Assembly (NCBI GenBank): GCA_038400315.1
Contig: CP151667.1
Location: forward strand, 1,623,174 to 1,687,173
Length of the DNA stretch: 64,000 nt
Source: Isosphaeraceae bacterium EP7
GTDB taxonomy: Bacteria; Planctomycetota; Planctomycetia; Isosphaerales; Isosphaeraceae
Direction of reading: 5' to 3'
The stretch's first letter is position 1. Each line of letters begins with the position of its first letter. A model generated the notes under the pieces. It worked only from the letters and a program-made list of their open reading frames with translations, ran no database searches and had not been told where the DNA came from. The translations under genes and the position numbers were made by a program. Positions 9,376 through 18,095 of this stretch are shown one piece after another.

Positions 9376-10545
9376 TTGGATGCCGTCACGCGTCTGCTCT
9401 CGGATCTCGTCTCGATCCCCAGCGTCAACCCGATGGGGAGATCCCTGAAGGGGCCGGACTTCCTGGAGACGAGGATCGGAGACTACCTCGACTCGTACTT
9501 CCGCGACCTCGGCGTCTCCTACACACGCGAGCCGGTCGCCCCGGGCCGCGACAACATCATCGCCCGGTTCGAGCCGCCCGGTTCAAGGTCGACGCTGCTC
9601 TTCGACGCCCACCAGGACACGGTGCCCGTCGACGGCATGACGATCCCTCCGTTCGAGCCCTCGATCCGCGACGGCCGGCTGTACGGCCGGGGCTCCGTCG
9701 ACATCAAAGGGGGCCTGGCGGCCATGCTCGCCGCGTTCTCCAGGCTGGTGCGCGAACGCCCCGAGGGGGCTGCCACGGTCATCATGGCCTGCACGGTGGA
9801 TGAGGAATTCACCCACATCGGGTCGTCGGCGCTGGCCCTGAATACGCGTGGGGCCGATCTCGCGGTGATCGCCGAGCCAACCCTGCTCGACCTCGTCGAT
9901 CGCCACAAAGGGGCCGTTCGGTGGAAGATCAGGACCGCCGGCGTGGCCTGCCACAGCTCGACTCCGCACCTGGGCGACAACGCGATCTACCGGATGGCCG
10001 GAGTGCTCGACGCGCTCGCGGAATATGCCGGCGAGCTGGCACGGTCGGAGCCCGACAAGGTTCTCGGGCCGCCGAGCCTGTCGGTGGGGCGGATCGATGG
10101 GGGGCTGAGCGTCAACGTCGTACCAGACTGGTGCGAGATCGACATTGACCGGCGCCTGATCCCCGGCGAGACCGGCCCCGACGCGATTGGAAGGGCCGAG
10201 AGCTACGTGAAAGCCCACATCGCCAGGCCCGATCTCGTGGAATTTCTGCCGCCCTGGGTGAACATGCCCGCGCTCTGCCCCGACGCCGAGCGACTTGGCC
10301 CCTGGCTCAACCCATTGAAGGCCGCCATCCAGTCGATCCGTGGCGTCGCGCCCAGCGTGCACGGGGTGCCGTTCGGGACCGACGCGGGCCCGATCGGCGC
10401 GACGGGGCTCCCGTGCGTCGTCTTCGGCCCCGGGGATATTGCCCAGGCTCACACGAAGGATGAGTGGGTGGATCTCGACCAGGTGAGGGCCGCAGCAGAA
10501 ATCTATCACGCGATGGCAATCGAGGTGGGCCGGGCCGGTCGCTGA
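9376..10545 (+). CDS. M20 family metallopeptidase / deacylase (ArgE/DapE-like)
   Basis: A 389-residue di-zinc hydrolase of the ArgE/DapE/CPG2 group; start TTG 9376. Motifs are DAHQD (His79, Asp81), GRGSVDIKGG (bridging Asp109), DEEF (general base Glu143, ligand Glu144), AEPT (Glu167) and a late His in SVHGVPFGTDAG. A lid/dimerisation domain occupies ~180-290. It cleaves an amide bond of an N-acyl amino acid or dipeptide; specificity is not readable. It is the last gene of its run and is followed by a strong hairpin. Confidence 0.9.
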   Translation: MDAVTRLLSDLVSIPSVNPMGRSLKGPDFLETRIGDYLDSYFRDLGVSYTREPVAPGRDNIIARFEPPGSRSTLLFDAHQDTVPVDGMTIPPFEPSIRDGRLYGRGSVDIKGGLAAMLAAFSRLVRERPEGAATVIMACTVDEEFTHIGSSALALNTRGADLAVIAEPTLLDLVDRHKGAVRWKIRTAGVACHSSTPHLGDNAIYRMAGVLDALAEYAGELARSEPDKVLGPPSLSVGRIDGGLSVNVVPDWCEIDIDRRLIPGETGPDAIGRAESYVKAHIARPDLVEFLPPWVNMPALCPDAERLGPWLNPLKAAIQSIRGVAPSVHGVPFGTDAGPIGATGLPCVVFGPGDIAQAHTKDEWVDLDQVRAAAEIYHAMAIEVGRAGR

Positions 10546-10563
10546 GGCCTTCGAAATAAGGCA

Positions 10564-10590
10564 GCCCCGGCGGTCGGGAACCGCCGGGGC
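10564..10590 (+). terminator. Strong hairpin terminator after the M20 gene
   Basis: A perfect 11-bp GC stem (arms 10564-10574 and 10580-10590) with a 5-nt loop lies 19 nt after the stop codon. It sits between convergent genes and has no T tract. Confidence 0.6.
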
Positions 10591-10648
10591 CGATCGTCTG
10601 CCGGGACAGGGAGGGACGCCTCGGAGAGGTTGGTCGCCCGGAGAACGT

Positions 10649-10670
10649 CATCGCGGCCTTGGCCGCGATG
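10649..10670 (-). terminator. Hairpin terminator for the small secreted protein gene
   Basis: Perfect 10-bp arms CATCGCGGCC and GGCCGCGATG with a TT core lie a few bases beyond the minus-strand stop at 10677. It pairs with the opposing hairpin at 10564-10590 to separate the convergent genes. Confidence 0.5.
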
Positions 10671-10676
10671 GCGGGT

Positions 10677-11009
10677 TCAGAAGACGTCGAGGGTGAAGTG
10701 ATTCCCCTCGTAGTACTTCATCTTGTTCAGGCCATGCCAGCCGTTGGGATGACGGACCCCGAGGTGCCGCTTGCCGCCGTAATAATTACGGTACATCGGA
10801 CCCTGGATCTGGGGGACGATCCGCTGCTCACGCGGGTAGACGTACCAGCCGTCGTGCAGCGAGCGGTATTCGTGGCCATTGCCGGGGACCTGCGGGGGCG
10901 TGTAGGGCCAGTGCAGATAGTCGCCCCAATCCTGGGCCTGCGCCGAGGCGGAGACGCTGAGGATCGCGATGGCCAGCAATGCAATCTTGCGGAGCGAAGT
11001 GAGCGACAC
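10677..11009 (-). CDS. Small secreted Tyr/Trp/His-rich protein
   Basis: The 110-residue product starts at GTG 11009, chosen because GGAGG lies 7 nt upstream and a signal peptide follows at once. The N-terminus SLTSLRKIALLAIAILSVSA is a hydrophobic export signal, with probable cleavage after ASAQA. The mature ~85 residues are rich in Tyr, Trp, His and Gly (DWGDYLHWPY, DGWYVYPREQR, MYRNYYGGKR). There is no Cys and no recognised domain. An extracytoplasmic structural or surface role is possible. It is monocistronic, divergent from the M28 peptidase gene. Confidence 0.75.
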   Translation of the reverse strand: MSLTSLRKIALLAIAILSVSASAQAQDWGDYLHWPYTPPQVPGNGHEYRSLHDGWYVYPREQRIVPQIQGPMYRNYYGGKRHLGVRHPNGWHGLNKMKYYEGNHFTLDVF

Positions 11010-11158
11010 GATCCACCTCCGTGTAGAGAGTCGATTCGCAGACGTTGGGAAGCATGACACGCGGACGGATCGCGGGCGGGAACGGGCCGAACTTTTTTCG
11101 GGGCGGGCGACGGGTTGCGCCAGGTCCACGGATGACGACACCTCCGGGAGTTCTGACG

Positions 11159-12325
11159 ATGGGACGATTCCGACCGCTCGACGGGATGATCCAACTGCTG
11201 GCGGTGGTCGCGGTCGCGGCGATGATCGGCGAGACGTCTCGCGCCGAGGCTCCTCGTCCGGAACTCGACCGACTGAGGAATCACGTCGAGGTCCTCGCCT
11301 CGCCCGCCTTCGAAGGTCGACGTGGGGCAGGGGCCCGCAAGGCCGAGGCTTACGTGCTCGACGCCTTCAAGAAGCTGGGCCTCGAACCGCTCTTCGGCGA
11401 CTCGTTCACGCAAGACGTCCCCGATAACGACCCCGCACGTATCATCGGCCGCAATGTCGGCGTGGTCATGCGCGGCTCAGACCCGGCCCTTCGTGATGAG
11501 TACGTCATGCTCGCGGCGCATTACGACCATCTGGGGGTACGCGACGGCGTCCTCTATCCGGGTGCCGACGACAACGCATCGGCCGTGGCGATGTTGCTGG
11601 AGACGTCCAGGTCGTTCGTCGAGGCCGACGTGAAGCCGCGCCGGAGCGTCATCTTCATGGCGTTCGACCTGGAGGAGTTTGGCCTATTCGGATCCCGCTA
11701 TTTCGCGGCGCACCCGCCCATGCCGCTGGAACAGATCAGGCTGTTCATCACCGCCGACCTCATCGGCAGGTCGCTCGGAGGGGTCTGCGAGCGTGACCTC
11801 TTCGTCATCGGCGCCGAGAACTCACCCGGCGTTCGCCCCTGGATCGAGGAAGCGTCCGTGGGCCGCGACCTGCGGGTTGGGCAGCTCGGGGCCGACGTCC
11901 TGGTCCTCGACCGTAGCGATTACGGCCCGTTCCGGAGCCGCAAGGTGCCGTTCCTCTTCTTCTCCTGCGGCGAGAGCCCCGACTATCACAAGCCGACCGA
12001 CCTGGCCGAGACCCTGAATTATCCCAAGCTGGCCGAGGTCAGCCGGGTGATGCACGACGTCGTCCGCAAGGCCTCGCTCGCCGATTCGATCTCGGGCTGG
12101 GTCGCAACCCCGTCCAACACGCTGGACGAGGCGGTCACCGTGCGCGATATCCTCACGACGCTCCTGAAGCATGAAACGAAGCTGAGCGTCGGCGCGGCCC
12201 AGAAGTACCTGATGAAGGCGACGTTGCGCACGCTCGAAGACGCCATCGGCCGGGGGACCCTCACCCCCGAGGAACGTGCCAGGATGGTGCAAGTCGTCCG
12301 GCTGGTGATGTTCTCGGTCCTCTAG
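11159..12325 (+). CDS. Secreted M28 family metallopeptidase
   Basis: A 388-residue zinc aminopeptidase-like enzyme. ATG 11159 is chosen because it is followed directly by a signal peptide (MIQLLAVVAVAAMIGE) and preceded by GGGAG; an upstream in-frame ATG would bury that signal. The co-catalytic zinc ligands are readable: His121 in AAHYDH, bridging Asp137 in GADDNAS, catalytic Glu172/173 in DLEEFG, Asp200 in TADLIG and a late His in DYHKPTD. The C-terminal ~100 residues form an extra helical region not needed for catalysis. It probably trims peptides in the periplasm or outside. Confidence 0.9.
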   Translation: MGRFRPLDGMIQLLAVVAVAAMIGETSRAEAPRPELDRLRNHVEVLASPAFEGRRGAGARKAEAYVLDAFKKLGLEPLFGDSFTQDVPDNDPARIIGRNVGVVMRGSDPALRDEYVMLAAHYDHLGVRDGVLYPGADDNASAVAMLLETSRSFVEADVKPRRSVIFMAFDLEEFGLFGSRYFAAHPPMPLEQIRLFITADLIGRSLGGVCERDLFVIGAENSPGVRPWIEEASVGRDLRVGQLGADVLVLDRSDYGPFRSRKVPFLFFSCGESPDYHKPTDLAETLNYPKLAEVSRVMHDVVRKASLADSISGWVATPSNTLDEAVTVRDILTTLLKHETKLSVGAAQKYLMKATLRTLEDAIGRGTLTPEERARMVQVVRLVMFSVL

Positions 12326-12346
12326 CATGCGGACGGGTCGCCCCCG

Positions 12347-14287
12347 TCAGTCGGGCCGGATCCGAGGCAGGGCGGGGGGAATCTCGCGGATCTGCGGGAC
12401 ATCCGGCTCGATCAAGGGCATCGGTTCGAGCTGAGGAATCGCCTGCGGGTCGCCCGGCCGCGGCGCCGGGGCGTCATCGACAGGATCAAGGCCGAGGCCC
12501 GGCATCGGGGCGTCCGGGTTGCCGAAGTCGAGCGGGTCGGACGGGCCTCCCGCCGGATTGGCCGCGACCTGCCGCTCCTGGGCGTCGACCATGGACAGGA
12601 GATACGCGGGCCAACCCTGCCCGACGGCCGCCTCGATGATCACGACGGGGTGGTCGCCAACCATCTCGATGCGTTGAGGGGCGGCGGGCTCGGTCGCCTT
12701 GAGATAGTTGAGGGTCGCCCTGGCACGGTCGAACTCGCCGCGGGCGGCGAAGAGCTGGGCCCGAAGCCCGAGTGCACGCTGACGTTGTCGGGGAGTCTCC
12801 AGGCCGGGCTCGATCGCGGAGAGAGACGCCTCGGCGGCCAGGTAATCGCCCTTGAGATAGTCGAAGAAGAGGCGGGCCTCTGCGAGCGCACGCAGGGTCG
12901 AGGGTTCGGCGGGGGGGGCGTCGGCCGGCCTGTCGCACATGGCTCGGCCAAGCCTGCCGATCTTCTTGAGACGCAGGCCGGCTTCAGACGTGAGGGGGAA
13001 TTCGCCCACGACGGGCAGCCAGGTCGGTCTGGCGATCGGACGCCCCTCGTCGGTGGGGGGGACCGACGGGTTGGCGACAATCCCGCGTGCCGCCGAGGCG
13101 AGCGTGGCGATCCAGTCCAACCGCGCATCGTCGTCGGCCGCGATCAGGGTCGACTTGTTGGTCTCGAGGTCGAAGACCAGCGGCGGCGACTGGCTCTCGA
13201 TCGGCCCGAGCCTCATCGCCAGACCCTTGCCCGACGGGGAGACCGCCAACGAGCCGATCGGCAAGGCGATATCAACGGGATGGAACTGGCGGTAGACCTG
13301 ATTGGCACGCGGCAGGCACCAGACGATCGTCGTGTCGCGCCCTTCGATCGCGGTGGCGAAGAACGCGTTGTCGCCGTCGCGATCGAGCGCCATCGAGACC
13401 CCCTGGAGCGACTTACCTCGGGTCAGGGTCTCGGGGACGAGGATCCGGATGGGGAGGGGGACCGGCGGCGTCTCGTCGACCCTGACCCGGATCAGGTCGG
13501 CCTGCTCCGAAGGGATCCGTGCACCTCGCGCCTTGGGCCGGCGCGCGACGGCGAAGACCGAGAGCCCGTCGCGGGACCACGCGGCCGGCTGCATCGAGGC
13601 CCCGACATCGGCCAGGTGTCTCGGGGCTCCCAGTGAGGCGTCGAGGCAATAGAGAGCCTGGGGCTCCCCCCCCCGGACGTACGCCAGACGGCCGCCGACC
13701 GGCGACCAGCTCGGCAGGTAGGCATCCTCAAGCACCTTGACCACCCGGCCGTTCTCGGCCCGGACGATCGCGAGGCCCCTGGGCTCGAGCGTGGGGACGG
13801 CCAGATATCGGCCATCGGGGCTCCAGGAAACCGCCAGGCCGGGTAATTCGGCGAGATGCTCATTGTCGAGCGGCAGAGGTTGGCTGAACAGCTCGCGACG
13901 TCGGTCGAGCCCCTCTCGGACGACCAGCTCGTAACGCCCGCGACCACCCGCCTCGGGGACCACCTTGACGTAGGCGATCGCCGAGCCGTCGGGGCTCCAC
14001 CCGGGGGACGAGATGGGGGCCGTCGATTCCTCGATCAGGACCGGCGTCGAGCCGTCGGTCCGGGTCGCCCAGAGCCGGTATCCGGTCGGCTTCTCGACGC
14101 TCGCAGGGCGTCGCGCATCGGACTCGAAGATCCAGCCGGCGGGAAGCCTCGACCCGGCGGGCCGCACCGCGGAGGTGTAGGCTAGCCAACGCCCGTCGGG
14201 CGACCAGAAGATCGGGGAATAGAGGCAGCCGGAGAACGCCGTGACGAACGCGGCCAGGCACGTCGCCCGGGCGAGATGGGTCTTCAT
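12347..14287 (-). CDS. Lipoprotein with TolB-like beta-propeller
   Basis: The 646-residue protein starts at ATG 14287 behind GGGAG. A lipobox (AFSGC, Cys ~21) follows a short signal. Several PD40/WD40-like blades appear as WSPDGRWLAY, WSPDGSAIAY, WSPDGRYLAV, WSPVGGRLAY and WSRDGLSVF over ~25-290, as in TolB. The later region (~470-580) is helical with a TPR-like LRALAEARLFFDYLKGDYLAA pattern, and the last ~60 residues are Pro/Asp-rich. Probably a membrane-anchored scaffold or sensor. It is not accompanied by Tol-Pal genes. A longer in-frame start at 14395 would hide the signal peptide. Confidence 0.85.
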   Translation of the reverse strand: MKTHLARATCLAAFVTAFSGCLYSPIFWSPDGRWLAYTSAVRPAGSRLPAGWIFESDARRPASVEKPTGYRLWATRTDGSTPVLIEESTAPISSPGWSPDGSAIAYVKVVPEAGGRGRYELVVREGLDRRRELFSQPLPLDNEHLAELPGLAVSWSPDGRYLAVPTLEPRGLAIVRAENGRVVKVLEDAYLPSWSPVGGRLAYVRGGEPQALYCLDASLGAPRHLADVGASMQPAAWSRDGLSVFAVARRPKARGARIPSEQADLIRVRVDETPPVPLPIRILVPETLTRGKSLQGVSMALDRDGDNAFFATAIEGRDTTIVWCLPRANQVYRQFHPVDIALPIGSLAVSPSGKGLAMRLGPIESQSPPLVFDLETNKSTLIAADDDARLDWIATLASAARGIVANPSVPPTDEGRPIARPTWLPVVGEFPLTSEAGLRLKKIGRLGRAMCDRPADAPPAEPSTLRALAEARLFFDYLKGDYLAAEASLSAIEPGLETPRQRQRALGLRAQLFAARGEFDRARATLNYLKATEPAAPQRIEMVGDHPVVIIEAAVGQGWPAYLLSMVDAQERQVAANPAGGPSDPLDFGNPDAPMPGLGLDPVDDAPAPRPGDPQAIPQLEPMPLIEPDVPQIREIPPALPRIRPD

Positions 14288-14562
14288 CGGCGGTCTCCCT
14301 TGCGGGGCGGGGAATGTCCGGGCGGGTCGCCTTCGATCATATCCGCCGTGGTCCGGGGCGTCGATCGGGTCGCGGAGTCGAGCCATTTCAAGCAACAGAT
14401 TTCGGAAACAGGGCTAAACGGGTAGTCCAGGAAATTTGGGCGAAATCGGCGAATTCGGTCCTTCGGTTTGACCTTGGCCGTAGACGGAGTAAAGTTTCCT
14501 CGAAGGCAACGAAGACTCGTCTCGGGCCGCTCGCCCCAGTGCGGGGCCGTCCGAGAGACTGC

Positions 14563-14591
14563 TTGTAGTCTCGGCGTCTGCTTCTTATGGT
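14563..14591 (+). promoter_or_regulatory. Candidate promoter in the 397-bp gap before the dehydratase/ACP cluster
   Basis: The gap 14288-14684 separates the divergent lipoprotein and the first dehydratase. It holds two promoter-like pairs on the plus strand: TTGTAG (14563-14568), 17 nt, TATGGT (14586-14591); and a more distal TTGACC (14468-14473), 16 nt, TAAAGT (14490-14495). Either would give a long leader before ATG 14685. No ORF of note was seen in the gap. Confidence 0.4.
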
Positions 14592-14684
14592 GTAAGATTC
14601 GTCCCGGGAGCCGCCGGGTGCATCCTTTGCCCGTCGGATCAACGGAGATCCCCGGGGCGGCCAGTCCACAACGCGGGGCCTTCC

Positions 14685-15215
14685 ATGCGTTTCGTGCTCA
14701 TTGATCGCATCATCGAGATCGAGTCGGGCCGGTCGTTGGTGGCCTTGAAGAATCTTTCGCTCGCGGAAGAGTATCTGGCCGACCACTTCCCCGGTTTCCC
14801 GGTGATGCCGGGCGTCTTGATGCTCGAGGCATTGACTCAGGCCGGCGCCTGGCTCCTGCGTGAGATGGAAGACTTCGAATATAGCGTGGTCGTCCTGAAG
14901 TCGGCGAAGACGATCAAGTACGGAAGCTTCGTCGAGCCCGGACGGCAGCTCTCGATCAAGGTCGAGCTGCTCTCGCAGGAAGGCCGCGACGCCGTCTTCA
15001 AGGGGACGGGCACGGTCGAGGGGCAGTCGGTGGTGCAGGGGAAATTCACCCTCACGCGCTACAATCTCCGGGAGAAATCTCCCGGACTTTACGCGACCGA
15101 CGCCGCCCTGGTCGCCCACCTTCGCGATCTCTACTCCAACTTGCTGAAGGGGTCGGTCGGCTCCAAGGCGATGACCCGGATCGTCGTCCAGCCTCAGGCC
15201 ACGACCACCACCTGA
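14685..15215 (+). CDS. FabZ-like 3-hydroxyacyl-ACP dehydratase, first copy
   Basis: A 176-residue hot-dog-fold protein. The FabZ active-site helix is intact: catalytic His34 in HFPGFPVMPG and Glu48 in LEAL, with the usual 14-residue spacing. Family members remove water from 3-hydroxyacyl-ACP to give trans-2-enoyl-ACP. It carries ~25 extra C-terminal residues beyond the hot dog. It heads a co-directional group with an ACP, a second dehydratase with the same motif, and two ketosynthases, and so probably works on ACP-bound intermediates of a dedicated pathway rather than as the only housekeeping FabZ. Confidence 0.88.
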   Translation: MRFVLIDRIIEIESGRSLVALKNLSLAEEYLADHFPGFPVMPGVLMLEALTQAGAWLLREMEDFEYSVVVLKSAKTIKYGSFVEPGRQLSIKVELLSQEGRDAVFKGTGTVEGQSVVQGKFTLTRYNLREKSPGLYATDAALVAHLRDLYSNLLKGSVGSKAMTRIVVQPQATTTT

Positions 15216-15497
15216 CCGCCTTGGGGAGGGGTGAGGCGTGAGGGTGGAGTTGCAACGAATCGTCATAATCGACACAATGTTCCTCGCCCACGAGCCTCAG
15301 GCCCGACCTCGACCGAGGCCGGCAACCCTCCTCGCGATGTCTTCGACGAGCCCGAGGCGACGTTCTACGATCGAACGGCAGGACTGAAGTCCATTCGATC
15401 GCCGGCCGATGTAGTGAGGTAACTTGGTTGCCTCGGCGTCGATCGGGCGCTGACCCCCGCGGAGAGGGTTGTGGCGTTCCCGCAATTCGAGGATTCT

Positions 15498-15878
15498 ATG
15501 CCTTCACACGACGAGATTTACCAGAAAGTTCAGACGACCCTGGTCGACGCCCTGGGCGTTGATGAGGACGACATCACCCCGGGGGCAACCCTTCAAGGTG
15601 ATCTCGGTGCCGAGAGCATCGACTTCCTCGACATCGTCTTCCGCCTCGAGCGGAACTTCGGCATCACGATCCCCCGCGGCGAGCTCTTCCCCGAGAATGT
15701 CGTCTCCGACCCCGAGATGATTTCCGGTGGCAAGCTGACGGCCAAGGGCCTCGCCGAGGTCAAGGCCCGGATGCCGTACGCCGACCTGACCGAGTTCGCT
15801 TCGAACCCCGAAGTGGACCGCATGGGCGACCTGTACACCGTCGAGATGCTCGTCCAGTACGTCTCCAGCAAGGTCTGA
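15498..15878 (+). CDS. Acyl carrier protein with a long internal insertion
   Basis: The 126-residue product starts at ATG 15498 behind CGAGG; a GTG at 15471 is possible but lacks support. Residues 1-60 match ACP helices I-II with the phosphopantetheine site GAESIDFLD, Ser40. After the helix II/III region (RNFGITIPRGELFP) there is an extra stretch of about 45 residues before the last helix (LYTVEMLVQYVSS), so the protein is ~50 residues longer than a typical ~78-residue ACP. It is acidic, as expected for a carrier. Its place among dehydratases and ketosynthases suggests it carries the substrate of this cluster. Confidence 0.88.
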   Translation: MPSHDEIYQKVQTTLVDALGVDEDDITPGATLQGDLGAESIDFLDIVFRLERNFGITIPRGELFPENVVSDPEMISGGKLTAKGLAEVKARMPYADLTEFASNPEVDRMGDLYTVEMLVQYVSSKV

Positions 15879-15922
15879 GCACCTGCTGGTCGAGCTGACC
15901 CGAGGCATCCGACATGACCCGG

Positions 15923-15965
15923 CTGACGCAACGGCGTCAGGCGTCAATTCGATTGACCTGACGCC
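15923..15965 (+). promoter_or_regulatory. Overlapping alternative hairpins between ACP and second dehydratase
   Basis: CTGACGC (15923-15929) can pair with GCGTCAG (15934-15940). Alternatively GGCGTCA (15940-15946) pairs with TGACGCC (15959-15965), with an inner GTCAAT/ATTGAC stem (15943-15957). The two large stems share base 15940 and repeat one GCGTCA unit. The layout resembles an attenuator or tandem terminator, but no T tract follows. Confidence 0.4.
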
Positions 15966-16058
15966 GTGGTCGTCTCCTCCTTGTCCGACGCTCCTCGAAC
16001 GCGTTTCCTTCACGCCGGCACCCGCCGGCCCGTCCGGTCTGCGCGGATACACCCGACC

Positions 16059-16631
16059 ATGCGCTGGATTTGGATCGACAAGTTCCTCGAGTTCCGAAGC
16101 GGCGAATTCGCCCGAGCCGTCAAGAATTTGACGCTCGCCGAGGAGCATTTGCACGATCATTTCCCGGGATTCCCGGTGATGCCCGCCTCCTTGATTATCG
16201 AGGGGTTGGCACAGACCGGCGGAATCCTGGTCGGGGAAGCCAATAACTTCACCGAGAAGGTGGTCCTGGCGAAGATCCCTCGGGCCGAGTTCTTCGGCGT
16301 CGCCTGCGCCGGCGATCAGCTGATTTACGAGGTGACGCTGAAGGACCTGCGTGAGCAGGGCGCCTTCGTCGAAGCCAAGGCGTTCCTGAACGGTGAGCTC
16401 CTGGCCGACGTCGAGATCTTCTTCGCCCACCTCGATAAGTCGCGGGTCAACCAGATCTTCGGGTCCAAGAATTTCGTCTTCACCCAGCAGATGCTCACTG
16501 TCCTGAACCTGGCCAAGGCCCAGGCGGCGGCCAAGGAAGTGGCGGCCGCTGCGGCCCTGACCGTACCCGCCGACGGGCAGGCCGACGGGGTGACCCCCGT
16601 GCCCGCCTCGACGTCCAACGACGGCATCTGA
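16059..16631 (+). CDS. FabZ-like dehydratase, second copy
   Basis: This 190-residue hot-dog protein is paralogous to the one at 14685. It has His34 in HFPGFPVMP and Glu48 in IIEGL. The Gly after MP is Ala here (MPAS), a small change in the active-site tunnel. The C-terminal ~35 residues are Ala-rich and low in complexity. The start at ATG 16059 puts the two paralogues in register from the first residue; the in-frame extension upstream lacks family similarity. Paired dehydratases occur as heterodimers in some type II polyene systems (ApeI/ApeP), which is a possible parallel. Confidence 0.87.
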   Translation: MRWIWIDKFLEFRSGEFARAVKNLTLAEEHLHDHFPGFPVMPASLIIEGLAQTGGILVGEANNFTEKVVLAKIPRAEFFGVACAGDQLIYEVTLKDLREQGAFVEAKAFLNGELLADVEIFFAHLDKSRVNQIFGSKNFVFTQQMLTVLNLAKAQAAAKEVAAAAALTVPADGQADGVTPVPASTSNDGI

Positions 16632-16711
16632 GGGTGACCTCTGCCCGTCTGCTCGCCATCGACCCACGAGTCTCCTCCGTGTCTCCCCTTGACTTAGAGC
16701 GCCCGTAGACC

Positions 16712-18028
16712 ATGGCCCGCAACGACCGCCGAGTCCTCATCACCGGCTTGGCCGTGATCAGCCCCGTCGGCATCGGCGCCGAGGCCTATCGCGCCAGCCT
16801 TGCCGAACGTCGAGGTGGGATCGGTCCCATCCGCTCGTTCCCCGTCGCGGGCCTGCCCAGCTCCGCTGGCGGCGAAATCGCCAATTTTCGCGCCCGCGAT
16901 CACGCCGTCCCCAAGCACGCCAAGGCCCTGCAAAAGAGCCTGAAATACATGGCGCGTGACATCCAGCTGGCCGTCGCCGGGGCCGAGCTGGCCATGGCCG
17001 ACGCCGGCTTGATCGATGGCGGCGTCGATCCGACCCGGATCGGGCTCGACCTCGGTGCGGGGCTCATCGCCACCGACCTGGACGAGCTGGCCCCGGCCAT
17101 GCAGAAGGCCTTCCCCAATGGGAAGACGCTCGACTACAAGGCCTACGCCCGTGAGGGGATCCCCCTCATCCCGCCGATCTGGCTGCTGAAGTATCTGCCC
17201 AACATGCTGGCGTGCCACATCTCGATCCTGATGGATTGCCAGGGGCCCAGCAACTCGATCACCGAGAACGAGGCCGCCTCGAACCTCGCCATCGGCGAGG
17301 CGACCCGGATCATCCAGCGCGGTCGGGCCGACGTGATGATCGCCGGCGGGGCCGACACCAAGATCCACCCGATGAGCCTCGTCCGGATCGGTCTGGCCGA
17401 GCAGATGAGCAACTGGGCCGGTGATCCCGCGGCCGCCTGCCGCCCATTCGACAAGGATCGGGCCGGCATCGTCCCGGGCGAAGGGGCGGGCATCCTTATC
17501 CTTGAAGAGGCCGAGCACGCGGCACGCCGCGGGGCCAAGGTCTACGGCGAGATCCTGGGCGCCGGTTCCGGCTGCGATGCCCATCCCGCCGGCGGACAGG
17601 ACCCCGAGGGGAAGGGGACCGAGGTCGCCATCCTCGCCGCGCTCCGCGACGCGGGCCTGAAACCCTCCGACATCGGCCACGTCAACGCCCACGGCTCGGC
17701 CACCCGGATCTCAGACCTGGCCGAGGCCCGCGCCATCCGCCGTATCTTCGGCGACGGCCAGTCGGTGCCCGTGACCGCGCTGAAGGGCTACATGGGCAAT
17801 CTCGTCTCGGGCTGCGGGGTCGTCGAGGCCATCGGCAGCCTGCTCGGCGTCAATTCGGGTTGGATCCCCTCGGTCCTGCATTGCGACGAGCAGGATCCCG
17901 AGTGCGGATTAGACCTGGTCCTTGGCCAATCGCGGCCGACCGACAATCCGATCTTCGTGAACACGAATCTCACACGCAACGGTCAGGCGGCCGCCCTGGT
18001 CATCCGGGGTCAGCGGTCGTCGGGCTGA
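16712..18028 (+). CDS. Ketosynthase-like protein lacking Cys and second His (KS-beta / chain-length-factor-like)
   Basis: A 438-residue thiolase-fold protein co-linear with FabF. Aligned without gaps to FabF's GPSISIATACTSG, it reads GPSNSITENEAAS, so the catalytic Cys is Glu187. The first active-site His is kept (VNAHGSAT, His327) and Lys358 is kept (ALKGYMGN). The second His is Asn363, and the terminal GFGG loop is replaced by TNLTRNG. It therefore cannot do normal Claisen condensation. Loss of Cys, to Gln or Glu, is typical of KS-beta/CLF subunits that pair with an active KS. The next gene, 67 nt downstream, is exactly such a KS. Confidence 0.88.
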   Translation: MARNDRRVLITGLAVISPVGIGAEAYRASLAERRGGIGPIRSFPVAGLPSSAGGEIANFRARDHAVPKHAKALQKSLKYMARDIQLAVAGAELAMADAGLIDGGVDPTRIGLDLGAGLIATDLDELAPAMQKAFPNGKTLDYKAYAREGIPLIPPIWLLKYLPNMLACHISILMDCQGPSNSITENEAASNLAIGEATRIIQRGRADVMIAGGADTKIHPMSLVRIGLAEQMSNWAGDPAAACRPFDKDRAGIVPGEGAGILILEEAEHAARRGAKVYGEILGAGSGCDAHPAGGQDPEGKGTEVAILAALRDAGLKPSDIGHVNAHGSATRISDLAEARAIRRIFGDGQSVPVTALKGYMGNLVSGCGVVEAIGSLLGVNSGWIPSVLHCDEQDPECGLDLVLGQSRPTDNPIFVNTNLTRNGQAAALVIRGQRSSG

Positions 18029-18095
18029 ATCCCTCCCGGGTCGGCCTCGTACTCTCCCACCGTCCGTCGCATCGACCTCGGGCAAGGAACTTCGC

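Noticed and set aside
14685-15215. Housekeeping fabZ
   Set aside because: A second paralogue with the same extra features and two KS genes lie in the same cluster, so a dedicated pathway is preferred; not proven.
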